A DNA stretch of 64,000 nt from Paratinospora sagittata (Eukaryota > Streptophyta > Magnoliopsida > Ranunculales > Menispermaceae). The translations under genes and the position numbers were made by a program. Below the pieces are notes generated by a model that was given only the letters and a program-made list of their open reading frames with translations, ran no database searches and was not told where the DNA came from. This document shows, piece by piece, positions 49,416-60,601 of the stretch; the stretch's first letter is position 1; each line of letters begins with the position of its first letter. The DNA lies in contig CM069593.1 in assembly GCA_035771175.1 (NCBI GenBank), positions 13,777,908-13,841,907 of the forward strand. The letters are read 5' to 3'.

Positions 49416-51848
49416 CTATGCTAATGTCAAATCAAAATGTGCAACCAAAGCAAGCAAAATACGAATAGACGAGTGCTTGACAACAGGTGAAAATATTTCA
49501 TTGTAGTCTACACCCTCAGTCTGAGCATACCCCTTTGCAACTAATCTGGCTTTGTATCTCACATTATTCATCTCTGCAGAACCTTCCTTTTTGGTGAAAA
49601 CCCATTTGCATCCAATAGCTTTCTTACCCTTTGGAGGTCGAACTAATTCCCAAGTCTGATTCTTATGAAGAGATTGCATCTCCTCATCCATAGCCTTTGT
49701 CCAGTCTGCACTGTCAGAATACTGCATAGCTTCTTTATAACTGGTAGGAATACCATCTTCAATAACTGGGAGTACATATGCCACCATATCTTCAAAACGA
49801 GCAGGTTTGCGAATATCTCTTCGCTGTCTACGGGAGGCAATAGAATCTGACTGTCGTAGGATTGCTGGGGTTGAATTCTCAAAATCTGATCTTTCACCAT
49901 CTGTAACACCTGTGCGGTTGGGACTTGTCTTTATAGCAACATCAAACTCCACCTGCTCAGGAGCATCTTGATTGTTCTGTTTCGACTGAAGACCTTGTTG
50001 GGGAGATTTATTTAGAACTCCTGATTCATCAAAAGTAACATCTCTGCTGATGATAGACTTCTTTGATTCAGGACACCAGATCTTGAACCCCTTCACTCCT
50101 TTATCAAAACCCAAGAAAATACCTTTCTTGGCTCTAGGATCCAACTTGTCTTCCCTGACATGAAAGAAAGCAGAACAACCAAATACATGTAATGAATCAT
50201 AATCATGTGCAGGTTTACCTGACCAAACCTCAATAGGTGTTTTCTTGTCAAGTGCAGCTGATGGTAGTCTGTTGACCAGATGACATGCATAGCGAAGTGC
50301 TTCTGCCCAAAACTGTTTGCCTAACCCAGCATTAGACAACATACATCGAACTTTCTCTAGTAAAGTACGATTCATACGCTCAACAACTCCATTCTGTTGT
50401 GGTGTATTTCGAACTGTGAAGTGTCTGACAATTCCTTCATCCTGGCATACCTTCATAAATGGATCTGAAGTATATTCTCCACCATTATCTGATCTAAGCA
50501 TTTTAATTTTCCTGCCAGTCTGATTCTCAATCATTTTCTTCCATGATAAGAAGTGTTCCAAAACTTCACTTTTCTGACGCATTGTATACACCCAAACTCT
50601 CCGAGAGTAGTCATCAACAAATGAAACAAAATAATGCTTACCTCCCAAAGATGCCACTTTAGTAGGTCCCCAAACATCTGTGTGAACATAATCAAGTATA
50701 CCTTGAGTACAGTGAATAGCTGTACCAAACTTGACTCGAGTCTGTTTCCCCAAAACACAATGTTCACAAAATTCAAATTTGCAAATTTTAGCACCTTTCA
50801 ACAAATCATGTTTAACCAGTGCGTGCAAAGATTTCTCACCAGCATGTCCAAGTCGCCTGTGCCATAACTCAGTAGTATCATCTGTAGATACATATGCAAC
50901 TGTGCTCGCTCTACCCATAACTGTACTACCCTGCAAAAAATACAAGTTATTTCTTCTTGTACCTTTCATCACTATCAATGCTCCCAAAACAATCTTCAAA
51001 ATACCGTCTTCAATTGTGATCTTGAAGCCTTTTGATTCTAATGCACCCAAAGAAATTAGATTCTTCTTCAAGTCTGGTACATACCGAACTTCCTTCAAAT
51101 CCCTGATTGTTCCATCATGTAATTTCAATTGTACTGTACCTATCCCTTTTGTCTCACATATATCATTATTACCCATAAAAATAGATCCACCAACGAATTC
51201 ATCGAGAGTAGAAAAATATTCTCTATTTGGACACATATGATAGGTGCAGCCTGAATCCAAAATCCAATCCTCAGATTGACATACCAAAGATGAACAAACC
51301 AGTGAAATATCTGAATCTGAATCCTTCACTTGTGCAATATTTGAAGTAACTCTGTTCTGATTTTTATTCTGCAATTTCGGACAGTCTTTCTTCCAATGCC
51401 CCGTCTCGTAGCAATATCCACATTCATTCTTTGCAGGAATTCTTCTTTCTGATGATTTCCCTCTCGACTTAGATCGAAATTTTCTATCTTTCTTTCCTTG
51501 CTTCTGTTCAGATCTACCCCTTATTACTAAAGCTGACGAAGTCTCCTTGCTGTCATGTTTATCCTTTTTACGATACATGTGGTTAATCAAAGCAAAAGAT
51601 ACCTCATCATAATTAATTGCTTTCTTTCCATGCAATAAAGTAGTAGAAAAATGTTCATATTCATCGGGTAATGAAATCAGTAAAAGAACACCCTTATCCT
51701 CATCAGAAATAGTAACATCCAAATTTAATAAATCAGCAAGTAATTGATTAAATTCTTCCAAATGTTCAGTCATGGAATTACCTGGTTTGTAGTCAAACCT
51801 GTAAAGCTTTTTCTTCAAATAAATTTGATTTTCAATGCACTTGGTCAT
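49416..51848 (-). CDS. copia C polyprotein, gag (C-terminal), protease, integrase, RT start
   Basis: Open for 810 codons. UBN2-like gag region at 1-130, zinc knuckle C143-x2-C146-x4-H151-x4-C156, protease D198-SG (WILDSGCTYHMC), GAG-pre-integrase near 320-375 (ELWHRRLGHAGE, FCEHCVLGK), DDE integrase at about 385-560 (HTDVWGP, DNGGEYTS, NGVVERMNR), and the RT N-terminus near 730-810. The visible start methionine is inside gag: upstream in the same frame is a TAG at 51867-51869, then the gypsy insertion at 51879/51880. Confidence 0.9.
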   Translation of the reverse strand: MTKCIENQIYLKKKLYRFDYKPGNSMTEHLEEFNQLLADLLNLDVTISDEDKGVLLLISLPDEYEHFSTTLLHGKKAINYDEVSFALINHMYRKKDKHDSKETSSALVIRGRSEQKQGKKDRKFRSKSRGKSSERRIPAKNECGYCYETGHWKKDCPKLQNKNQNRVTSNIAQVKDSDSDISLVCSSLVCQSEDWILDSGCTYHMCPNREYFSTLDEFVGGSIFMGNNDICETKGIGTVQLKLHDGTIRDLKEVRYVPDLKKNLISLGALESKGFKITIEDGILKIVLGALIVMKGTRRNNLYFLQGSTVMGRASTVAYVSTDDTTELWHRRLGHAGEKSLHALVKHDLLKGAKICKFEFCEHCVLGKQTRVKFGTAIHCTQGILDYVHTDVWGPTKVASLGGKHYFVSFVDDYSRRVWVYTMRQKSEVLEHFLSWKKMIENQTGRKIKMLRSDNGGEYTSDPFMKVCQDEGIVRHFTVRNTPQQNGVVERMNRTLLEKVRCMLSNAGLGKQFWAEALRYACHLVNRLPSAALDKKTPIEVWSGKPAHDYDSLHVFGCSAFFHVREDKLDPRAKKGIFLGFDKGVKGFKIWCPESKKSIISRDVTFDESGVLNKSPQQGLQSKQNNQDAPEQVEFDVAIKTSPNRTGVTDGERSDFENSTPAILRQSDSIASRRQRRDIRKPARFEDMVAYVLPVIEDGIPTSYKEAMQYSDSADWTKAMDEEMQSLHKNQTWELVRPPKGKKAIGCKWVFTKKEGSAEMNNVRYKARLVAKGYAQTEGVDYNEIFSPVVKHSSIRILLALVAHFDLTLA

Positions 51849-51874
51849 GTACTTATCTTCTAATTTCTACCAAA

Positions 51875-51879
51875 GTTCC
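51875..51879. repeat. target-site duplication GTTCC (left copy)
   Basis: GTTCC at 51875-51879 and 63673-63677 flank the gypsy element, marking the insertion point in copia C gag. Confidence 0.95.
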
Positions 51880-52666
51880 TGTAATACCCAGAAAAATTCT
51901 CCACTTAACTCATTAAAATAACAAGCAAAAAGCGATCAATTCCTGCAAAATATGACAAAGCTCATGGAAAACTAGTAAATGAACGAACTTATTTGAGCTG
52001 AAAATCAGAACACGAAGAAAAAAAATTGAGACAGGGGATGAAATTCCATACAAATCTCTACAACCACCATTTCAAGATTCAAGCAAACCAAACCATCACA
52101 CATCGCGTTGACATGAAAAAGAGATGACAAACAAGATCCGGGAATTTCGGCAACATGTCGCCGGGAATCTCGCCGAGATCTCGCCGACATGTCACCGGAG
52201 CCTCGCCGAGATCTCGCCGAAATTTCGGATCTCGCTCCCGTTAAACCCAAATCGCCGAAACTCTTTCGTTCTCGCCCTTTAAACTCAATCGCCAAAAAAC
52301 GCACAAGCTTCAAAACCCTCTTCTCTCCTCACCCTCTTCTCTCCTCTTCTCTCTTCCTTTCTTCTAGCGCAGATCACCACCGCCGCTCTCTCCTCCAGAT
52401 CTCGCCGTCGCCGCCGCTGATCTTCCGATCTCTCACTCCCGATCTCTTGCTCTCGGTCTCTCACTCTCGATCTCTGCATCTCGCCCTCACTCTTTTCTTC
52501 TTCTTCTTCTTCTTCTTCTTCTTCTTCTTTTTCTTCTTCTTCTTCTTCTTCTTTTCCATTTCTCCCTCTCTCCCCTGTCCGCCAGCAACTAGGTAATTTC
52601 ATTTTACATTATTTTTTTTCTTTCTTTTCTTTCTTTTCTTTTAAGCCAATATAATATATATAATAC

Positions 52667-52728
<62 letters not shown>

Positions 52729-53675
52729 TACACAATACACCTATACACAATACCACATACATACCAAATATATTTTAAATTATTTTACTTATTTACTTTT
52801 TCTTTTCTTTTCTTTTATTTTACACAACTAACAATGTTATATAATATATATTCATTATTTTGAGCAACTAAAATGTTGTATAATATATTTATATATATAT
52901 ATATATATATATCATACATACAACATCACACATACAAGTGTAATTTATTATTTCTATTAATTTTTAAGCAACCAAAATGTTATATATTATGTTTATATAT
53001 ATATATCATACATACAATACATTATTTTTTTTTATCATTGCAACTCAATTAATTAATTTTTAGCAATCAAGATATTATATAATACATTTATATGTATCAT
53101 ACATTTTTATTTATTTCTTTTAAGCAACATTAATATGATGAATCTAATTAAATTAATTAACCTGTCGACCCAATTAAGATGCAGTAACATTACTTTATGG
53201 GTTATTAATTACAATATATACATGGCATGTCTTTGGGCCTTAGACAGCTAGAGGACATTTACATCCTACAAAAGCTGATCACAATTCATTATATAGATAT
53301 ATCATAAGTACTGCAACCACTGCTCACAAATCACAAGACTTTTCATCTTTCTCTGGTGGCAGTAGTAGTAGTACTGCAAATTGCATGTGAGCTCACCCAT
53401 AACTTAACTCTTATGTTGCAGACAAAAAGGATCACTATCACCACTCATCTCACTCACGGCCCCTACAATACTATATTTCCTCGACAATACCATATTTCCT
53501 AATTAGCTAATTGATTAATTAAGAGAGTGATATTCCTGAACAAATTTTTTTGATTATATATATATACTTCACCAAACTTAAGATATGTATGTCACACCCA
53601 GCTTGAAATTAATATTGCTTCTAATTAATTTTAATGGCATATATATATATATATATACTTAGTTTAAACACCAAC

Positions 53676-53713
<38 letters not shown>

Positions 53714-55017
53714 ATGTATATATATCTCTACACTCATAATCGAGTAATTATATTAACAAACGTAATATACGTGTACAGGTTGATTACCACGTGTGACGAG
53801 GAATTTGAGTAACTTGGAATTTAGCGATTCAGGTGGGAATGATTCTAGGCCTTCACAATAGTTTATTTGATATATAGATAGGAATGTTAAATTAATTAGG
53901 TCCATAGTATTATTAGATTGCTTATGCATGCCTATTGTACATGATTATATGTATGCAATGTTGTGATTGTTTAACCATGATGATATGTGTGTTAACATGA
54001 TTTTTATTCTGATCAAATGATAATTGGATGCATGAAATTCATGTGGTAGTTAAATTTATTTATAAAATGTCTGATAATGAAATGTATGATTTAGAATATT
54101 GGTATAGTGAATGCGTGAATACTGTTATAATTAATTTTGTGACATGATACCATATGTAGTGAAGTTGAATATGTTTTAGGAATACACTTAATATCGTGTT
54201 TATATCGTACGTATGGCGTGACATCACTAAAGAACACGATTAAGATAAGAATCACACATATGGGGCAGTTATTCTAAGGAATATCGCCAATGTTCCAATT
54301 TTTATTTTTGGGCTGTGCCACCCTGAACGGTACGTGATTTGGAACGTGATGAAACTATCGACTCAAACAATCTAATGTTGCAACGATTAATGTGTGAAAC
54401 TTGTTTGTAATGTTCTTGTGTATGTATCACAATAAAATATTGTGAATCGTTTAGATGACCCACTGGGCTTTCAAGCTCACCCCATTTTTTTTTATGCAGG
54501 TACTTAAGAGAATAAAATTGCGAGTTCGTGATATAGTGTAAGTAGTAGGGGTGGGTTAATTAATTAGTATTATGGGATTGAATATTTTTATTTAATTTTT
54601 TAAGGTTTATTAATCAAACGAATTGTACGGATAATTTAAATTCAATGGATATTATTACGGTCAGTGAAGACCCTGTGATTTAATTCACGTGTGAATGCCC
54701 TGGAATAGAATTCATTAATTCTATTTGATGATTATATTTTAATGTTGTGTCCATAATTGATGGATAAGGGCAAGTATCATTGTATGAAGATAAGGATTTT
54801 ATGAAGAATTAAATGTATTCGTTTATCTTAACCAGTAAGTAGATTGAAAGAATATAAACTCATGGTTTTGCAAATTTTATTATTTATAAAATGGTTATGG
54901 GTTAAGATAGACGGATACGAGTAGCATCCCGATTTTCGGTGATATTTTATATAAAATTTAAATATTCATTGTTTTACAAAAAAAAAAAAAATTAGTCTTG
55001 AAAATCGGGGTGTTACA
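51880..55017 (+). repeat. 5' LTR of gypsy element
   Basis: 3,138 bp. Landmarks: GC-rich TCTCGCCGAGA/ACATGTC repeats (52140-52230), polypyrimidine (TTC)n (52490-52560), a very long (TA)n at 52669-52725, a roughly 520-bp segment at 53120-53650 absent from the solo LTR, and the end GGGGTGTTACA. The ends form an imperfect inverted repeat (TGTAATACCC / TGTAACACCCC). Confidence 0.95.
52669..52725. repeat. (TA)n microsatellite in 5' LTR
   Basis: About 28 TA units; the matching place in the 3' LTR (61375-61387) has only about six. This accounts for most of the length difference between the LTRs. Confidence 0.95.
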
Positions 55018-55020
55018 GTT

Positions 55021-55032
55021 TGGTATCAGAGC
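55021..55032 (+). other. primer-binding site (tRNA-Met type)
   Basis: TGGTATCAGAGC, complementary to the 3' end of initiator tRNA-Met, three bases after the 5' LTR. It fixes the plus orientation. Confidence 0.95.
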
Positions 55033-55762
55033 TTTAGGCTTCAGATCATGGGAAATGTTACAACAAATTTTGAGAAGTTTAGTATTTCTAAAGGTCACTT
55101 TATAACGTAAGATCGAGAATGAAAGTACAGTGGGTCTAACAAACTCAAAACTTTTAGGACATCTGTTAGAGACGAGAACTTGTTTGAAAACTGTTTGGTT
55201 AGAATCTGAGATAAGGATGAATCTTTTATTCTTGGTTCCAAAGCGGTATGGGACGTGGAGGAATTTAAGGGTATTTGAGGAGTCTTGATCTTGGAGACTA
55301 GCAGGCCATGTTTGGTGAATGACTAAACAACTCTGGACGAGCTTGTATCGCTACGTTCAACTGGTATGGGACAGCTTGAACATAGAGGATACCTGGGAAG
55401 CCTTAGTTGGTAGGACATTTGCACATTGTTTGGGTGTATTGGAGTTTCTTTGTGGAAGCTTATATCGCCGGGCTAGAGTGGTATGGGACACTTGAATACG
55501 GAGGGTATAAGTGAAAGCTTGGGAATTTTCTTTATACTATTGTTGTGTGGTATGTTGTTTGTTTGTTTGCTTGTCTTGTTTACATGTATCAAACCAAATC
55601 CTGTACCCTGTGACAATCATGGATTGTCAAAATTTTATAAAACCTAGAAACTGAATCAATAGGATCATTTTATTTTCGAGAACTTAGAATTCTGAATTTA
55701 GAGTCACCCTAAACGAAAATAATTATCTCATGTAGTACTAAAGATGAGTTGAAATTTTATAG
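55033..55762 (+). other. untranslated gypsy leader with 117-bp repeats
   Basis: No coding sequence. GGTATGGGAC recurs at 55245, 55363 and 55480 (spacing 118 and 117), each followed by a GAGG.....TA-type stretch, so the leader holds about three diverged 117-bp units. Confidence 0.65.
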
Positions 55763-56596
55763 ATGGCTGCACCTCGAAGAATGAACACAAGGTCTATGGG
55801 TGATCTCCTAAGGGACACTGAACCAGCTGTGCCGACACAATCGACATCTGAATCTCATCCGACGAATCAAGAACATGTAAATCAAACAGTGAATGTTGAC
55901 TCTGCTGGAACAGAAAATGTCCAACCTCCAACAGTTCCAACCCCTGGAATTGTTTTGGGACCAGAACTGATGGCTGAATTTGTGAGGCAAGTCGTGGAAC
56001 AGGTGACCAGACAGCTGCCTCAACCACAACCGAATCCAACTGTTGTGGTACAGAATGAAACAGGAACTCAAAACATTAGGAGACCTGAAGAAAAAGAATG
56101 GGCAAATCAATTGAAAGACTTCCAACGTATGCATCCTTCGAAATTTGAAGGAAAACCGGATCCAAAGGAAGCCGACAAGTGGTTCCAAGAGGTTCAGGAA
56201 CACTTGGAAGTTCTGGGCGTAACTGGTCCAAGAATGGTGGCAATTGCGACTCACCAATTCATAGGTGAGGCCAGACATTGGTGGAGAATGGTTAAAGAAA
56301 GTCCTACAGTGGACGTAAGCACTATGACGTGGGCGACTTTTGAAGAAATATTTTATGATAAATTCTTTCCCCAAGCAAACAGAAAAGAACTACAATCTGA
56401 ATTTGTGAGACTGATACAGAGGAACATGACAGTGGCAGAATATGAGGCGAAGTTTATCGAACTTTCCAGATTTGCTCGTGAACTGGTCGCCAATGAACAG
56501 ATGAAAGCTAGTAGGTTTGCAGAAGGTCTCAAATTGGAGATTAGAAATATGGTTGTTCCAATGAATCTGGGGACTTACAAAGAGGTAGTTGAATGA
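55763..56596 (+). CDS. gypsy Gag (nucleocapsid precursor), cut by in-frame TGA
   Basis: 277 codons from ATG 55763. Disordered Pro/Gln/Thr-rich N-terminus to about 105, then the retrotransposon gag domain at about 110-270 (KFEGKPDPKEADKWF, FEEIFYDKFFPQANRKELQ, ARELVANEQMKASRFAEGL). It ends at TGA 56594-56596, but the same frame stays open afterwards, with the zinc knuckle lying downstream. In relatives gag and pol are one polyprotein, so the stop is probably a recent mutation, although readthrough cannot be excluded. Confidence 0.88.
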   Translation: MAAPRRMNTRSMGDLLRDTEPAVPTQSTSESHPTNQEHVNQTVNVDSAGTENVQPPTVPTPGIVLGPELMAEFVRQVVEQVTRQLPQPQPNPTVVVQNETGTQNIRRPEEKEWANQLKDFQRMHPSKFEGKPDPKEADKWFQEVQEHLEVLGVTGPRMVAIATHQFIGEARHWWRMVKESPTVDVSTMTWATFEEIFYDKFFPQANRKELQSEFVRLIQRNMTVAEYEAKFIELSRFARELVANEQMKASRFAEGLKLEIRNMVVPMNLGTYKEVVE

Positions 56597-56734
56597 GCCC
56601 TGTTAGTAGAAAGAGAACTGAACCTACAAGAAACAATACGGAACAGGAACAAAAGGCCGCAAGGACAAAATTCTGATTACCAGAGCAATCACAACAAGAG
56701 GCAGAATCTGAACAATTTTGGTGGCAATGGTAAT

Positions 56735-59700
56735 ATGTGGAACAGAAACATGTTCAACAATGGGAACCAGTGGAACAGGGGACAGAATCCCAACAACGGA
56801 TCAGGAGGGTCCAGGCATAATGGTGGACAACAAATGCAGCAAAACAATATTCGTCCACCCCAACAAAATAGAAATCAAGTAGTCGATACGAGACTTTGCT
56901 ACAAATGCAACCGACCGGGTCATTTGGCACGAAACTGCACTGCGCAAGGAGTTCGACAAAATTTTCGTCCGGGCAACTGGCAGAACAACAACAATGTACA
57001 AGGACGAAATCAAGCCAATCGTCCAAGTTATAACCAGAACCAAATCCAAAACCAAAATCAAGGCAGAGTCTTTGCAATGACAGAAGGAAATCCTGAACAA
57101 GAAGTTTGTACAAACGAAGTGGTGGAAGGTACATTCATTTTATTTCATGTTACAGTTAAAGTCTTGTTTGATTCTGGAGCATCAAGGTCTTTTATTTCTG
57201 AAAACTTAGCCAGGAAACTACAACTTTCTACTGTACCTTTATCTGTCGTTATGAAGATTTCAACTCCAGTAGGAGTAAACGTCTCCACAACTGAAAAATG
57301 TAGTTGTGACCTTAGAATTAATGATAAGCTGATTTCAGCTGAATTGATTCTCTTACCCATTAATGATTATGATGTAATCTTGGGTATGGATTGGCTATCT
57401 GAATACCAAGCCCAGATTGACTGCCTTCGAAAGAAGATTACCTTGCGATTACCTTCGGGAGAGCTGTTGAAAATCTATGGGGATAGAAACAAAATCCCGA
57501 GGAATATCATGTCCGCACTTCTCGACTCTGTGAATCAAAAAGAGGAATTCAAAACCCTAACAGAACCCGAGTCTCTAAAGCCCTTGAGGAATTTAGAAGA
57601 GTACTTGGTGGTTAGAGATTTCCCTGAAGTGTTTCCCGAAGAATTACCAGGATTACCTCCTAAGCGGGAAGTAGAGTTCAAGATAGAACTGTACCCTGGA
57701 ACAGCCCCCATAGCCATGTCACCCTACAGAATGGCCCCTGGCGAATTAATAGAACTACGGACCCAACTTGATGATCTTAGTGCGAAGAAATTTATCCAGC
57801 CGAGCCAATCACCCTGGGGAGCACCAGTATTGTTTGCCAAAAAGAAAGATGGGTCGATGCGACTGTGTATTGACTACAGAAAATTAAATCAAGTCACAGT
57901 CAAGAACAAGTACCCCCTTCCCAGAATAGACGATTTGTTCGATCAACTAAGGGGAGCAACTTGTTTTTCCAAGATCGACCTAAGGTCCGGTTATCACCAA
58001 CTTAGAATCAAAGAGTCAGACATACCGAAGACGGCATTCAGGACTAGGTATGGACACTTTGAATTCAGAGTCATGCCATTTGGCCTCACTAATGCACCAG
58101 CAGCATTTATGGATCTAATGAATAGGACATTTAGGCCTCATCTAGACAAATTTGTAGTGGTATTTGTTGATGATATTTTGGTTTATTCGAAGACCCGTGA
58201 GGAACATCAGGAACACCTTACAGTAGTTTTGGAAACATTGAGGCGAAATGAATTGTATGCCAAATTTGAAAAATGTGAATTTTGGATGAAGTCAGTCAAA
58301 TTTTTGGGCCATGTAGTGTCATCAGAAGGGATATCCGTAGATCCAACAAAAGTTGAAGCCGTAATGAACTGGGAAAAGCCAAAGTCAGTGACAGAAATTA
58401 GAAGCTTTTTGGGACTAGCTGGTTACTATAGAAGATTTATTCTAAATTTTTCGAGACTAGCTGAGCCTATGACAAAGCTAACGAGGAAGGATGCCAAATT
58501 TAATTGGGATGAGAAATGTGAGAATTCCTTTCAGGAGTTGAAGAGACGATTAACCACAGCCCCAATATTGATCACTCCTGCAAGCGGAGTCGGTTATGTT
58601 ATTTACACTGATGCTTCGAAGAATGGTCTTGGCGCTGTTCTGATGCAGGAAGGTAAAGTGGTTGCTTATGCTTCTAGGCAACTGAAGACTCATGAACAGA
58701 ACTACCCGACTCATGATTTAGAATTGGCTGCTATTGTATTTTCCTTGAAGATATGGAGACACTATCTTTATGGAGAGAAATTTGATTTATACTCTGATCA
58801 TAAGAGTTTGAAGTACATCTATACACAAAAAGAGTTAAATTTGAGGCAAAGGAGATGGATGGAATTGTTGAATGATTATGATTTTCAGCTGCATTATCAC
58901 CCAGGGAAAGCCAACGTAGTCGCAGATGCTTTAAGTCGAAAATCGTATAAGAACGAAACAGAAAAGGCCCAGATGTACCAATTGATTGAAGATTATAATT
59001 TGGGCGTACGAAAGAGTGACAATCAGATTTTCTTATATAATATGAGCTGCAAGCCAGACCTACTACATCAAATTAAGGAAGGTCAAGCTCAAGATAGAAA
59101 ATTGATAAAATGGGTGGCAGATGCACGAGCCAATAATGGAAATAAAAATTTCCAGATCGATTCAGAAGGGTTATTAAGGTTCAGAGATCGAATTTGTGTA
59201 CCCAGAATTGAAGAAATTAAAACGATCTTATTTGATGAGGCACATCAGACAAAATATACTTTACATCCTGGTGGAGATAAGATGTACCAAAATTTGAAGA
59301 AAAACTACTGGTGGAAAGGTATGAAAAGAGATGTAGCCAAATATGTGTCTAAATGCCTTACATGTCAACAAGTTAAGGCCGAACATAAAAGACCGTCTGG
59401 ATTGTTACAACCTTTAGAAATCCCTGAATGGAAATGGGATAACATAGCAATGGATTTCGTCGGAGCTCTTCCTAGAAATCAGAAAGGTGAGGATAAAGTT
59501 TGGGTAATTGTGGATCGACTTACTAAAGTGGCGCACTTCTTACCTATTAAATCCACAGATACGATTAGTAAACTGGGTGAGCTGTATGTTAAAGAGATTG
59601 TGAAGCTACACGGAGTACCCAAATCGATAGTGTCAGATAGAGATGCCTTATTCACATCTCAATTCTGGCATAGCTTACAGCGGGAATTGGGAACCAAATT

Positions 59701-60499
59701 AACCATGAGCACCGCCTATCATCCTCAGACCGATGGTCAATCCGAAAGGGTTATTCAGATCTTAGAAGATATGTTGAGAGCTTGTGTACTGGATTTCAAG
59801 GTAAATTGGAGTAAATATTTACACCTAGCAGAGTTTGCTTATAACAATAGTTACCAGGCAAGCATACAAATGGCTCCATATGAAGCTCTATATGGACGAC
59901 CATGTAGGTCACCACTGTGTTGGGCCAATTGGGAAGATAAGGTACTTACAGGACCTGATATGGTAATGGAAATGAACGAAAAAGTGAAGTTGATCCAGCA
60001 AAGGCTAGTTACTGCACAGAGTAGGCAGAAGAGCTATGCAGATAAGAGGCGCCGACCTCTAGAGTTCCAAAAAGGTGATAAAGTATTTTTGAGAATAAGC
60101 CCTCAAAAAGGCATCATGAGGTTTGGTAAGAAAGGGAAATTATCACCGCGATTCATCGGTCCGTTCAAGATCAGTGATAGAATTGGTGATAATGCTTACA
60201 AACTAGAGTTACCAACTAGTTTATCTGCCATTCACAACGTATTCCATGTATCGATGTTGCGAAAATATGAACCAGACCCTTCCCACACCATCGATTGGAA
60301 AGACGTGAAAGTACAAGCTGATGCCACCTATGAAGAAGGACCTTTACAGATCCTCGATTGGAAAGTTCATAGCTTGAGGAACAAAGACATTCCATTAGTT
60401 AAAGTATTATGGAAGCATCATGGAGTTGAAGAAGCTACTTGGGAACCTGAAAGTGAAATGAAGGCCAAATACGCCGACTTATTCCAAAGAACACTCTAG
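56735..60499 (+). CDS. gypsy Pol polyprotein (PR-RT-RH-INT-chromodomain)
   Basis: Open for 1,254 codons in the same frame as gag; sense sequence already starts after the TGA at 56597, so the methionine at 56735 is internal. Positions counted from it: zinc knuckle C55, C58, H63, C68; protease D146-SGAS; RT with FVDD at 477-480; RNase H Y624-TDAS; integrase zinc-binding HHCC region near 845-890, then the DDE core ([26 protein letters not shown]); chromodomain-like C-terminus at about 1200-1250 ([16 protein letters not shown]), which in chromoviruses steers integration to heterochromatin. All catalytic motifs look intact. Confidence 0.93.
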   Translation: MWNRNMFNNGNQWNRGQNPNNGSGGSRHNGGQQMQQNNIRPPQQNRNQVVDTRLCYKCNRPGHLARNCTAQGVRQNFRPGNWQNNNNVQGRNQANRPSYNQNQIQNQNQGRVFAMTEGNPEQEVCTNEVVEGTFILFHVTVKVLFDSGASRSFISENLARKLQLSTVPLSVVMKISTPVGVNVSTTEKCSCDLRINDKLISAELILLPINDYDVILGMDWLSEYQAQIDCLRKKITLRLPSGELLKIYGDRNKIPRNIMSALLDSVNQKEEFKTLTEPESLKPLRNLEEYLVVRDFPEVFPEELPGLPPKREVEFKIELYPGTAPIAMSPYRMAPGELIELRTQLDDLSAKKFIQPSQSPWGAPVLFAKKKDGSMRLCIDYRKLNQVTVKNKYPLPRIDDLFDQLRGATCFSKIDLRSGYHQLRIKESDIPKTAFRTRYGHFEFRVMPFGLTNAPAAFMDLMNRTFRPHLDKFVVVFVDDILVYSKTREEHQEHLTVVLETLRRNELYAKFEKCEFWMKSVKFLGHVVSSEGISVDPTKVEAVMNWEKPKSVTEIRSFLGLAGYYRRFILNFSRLAEPMTKLTRKDAKFNWDEKCENSFQELKRRLTTAPILITPASGVGYVIYTDASKNGLGAVLMQEGKVVAYASRQLKTHEQNYPTHDLELAAIVFSLKIWRHYLYGEKFDLYSDHKSLKYIYTQKELNLRQRRWMELLNDYDFQLHYHPGKANVVADALSRKSYKNETEKAQMYQLIEDYNLGVRKSDNQIFLYNMSCKPDLLHQIKEGQAQDRKLIKWVADARANNGNKNFQIDSEGLLRFRDRICVPRIEEIKTILFDEAHQTKYTLHPGGDKMYQNLKKNYWWKGMKRDVAKYVSKCLTCQQVKAEHKRPSGLLQPLEIPEWKWDNIAMDFVGALPRNQKGEDKVWVIVDRLTKVAHFLPIKSTDTISKLGELYVKEIVKLHGVPKSIVSDRDALFTSQFWHSLQRELGTKLTMSTAYHPQTDGQSERVIQILEDMLRACVLDFKVNWSKYLHLAEFAYNNSYQASIQMAPYEALYGRPCRSPLCWANWEDKVLTGPDMVMEMNEKVKLIQQRLVTAQSRQKSYADKRRRPLEFQKGDKVFLRISPQKGIMRFGKKGKLSPRFIGPFKISDRIGDNAYKLELPTSLSAIHNVFHVSMLRKYEPDPSHTIDWKDVKVQADATYEEGPLQILDWKVHSLRNKDIPLVKVLWKHHGVEEATWEPESEMKAKYADLFQRTL

Positions 60500-60588
60500 G
60501 TTCGAGATACAACTCGTCAACAGTGGAAAGAGTTGAACATCATCACGTAAGTAAGCTTATACTTTAATTTCGGGACGAAATTTCTTTT

Positions 60589-60601
60589 AAGACGGGAAGA
60601 A
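60589..60601 (+). other. polypurine tract of gypsy element
   Basis: AAGACGGGAAGAA lies directly before the 3' LTR and primes plus-strand synthesis. Confidence 0.85.
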
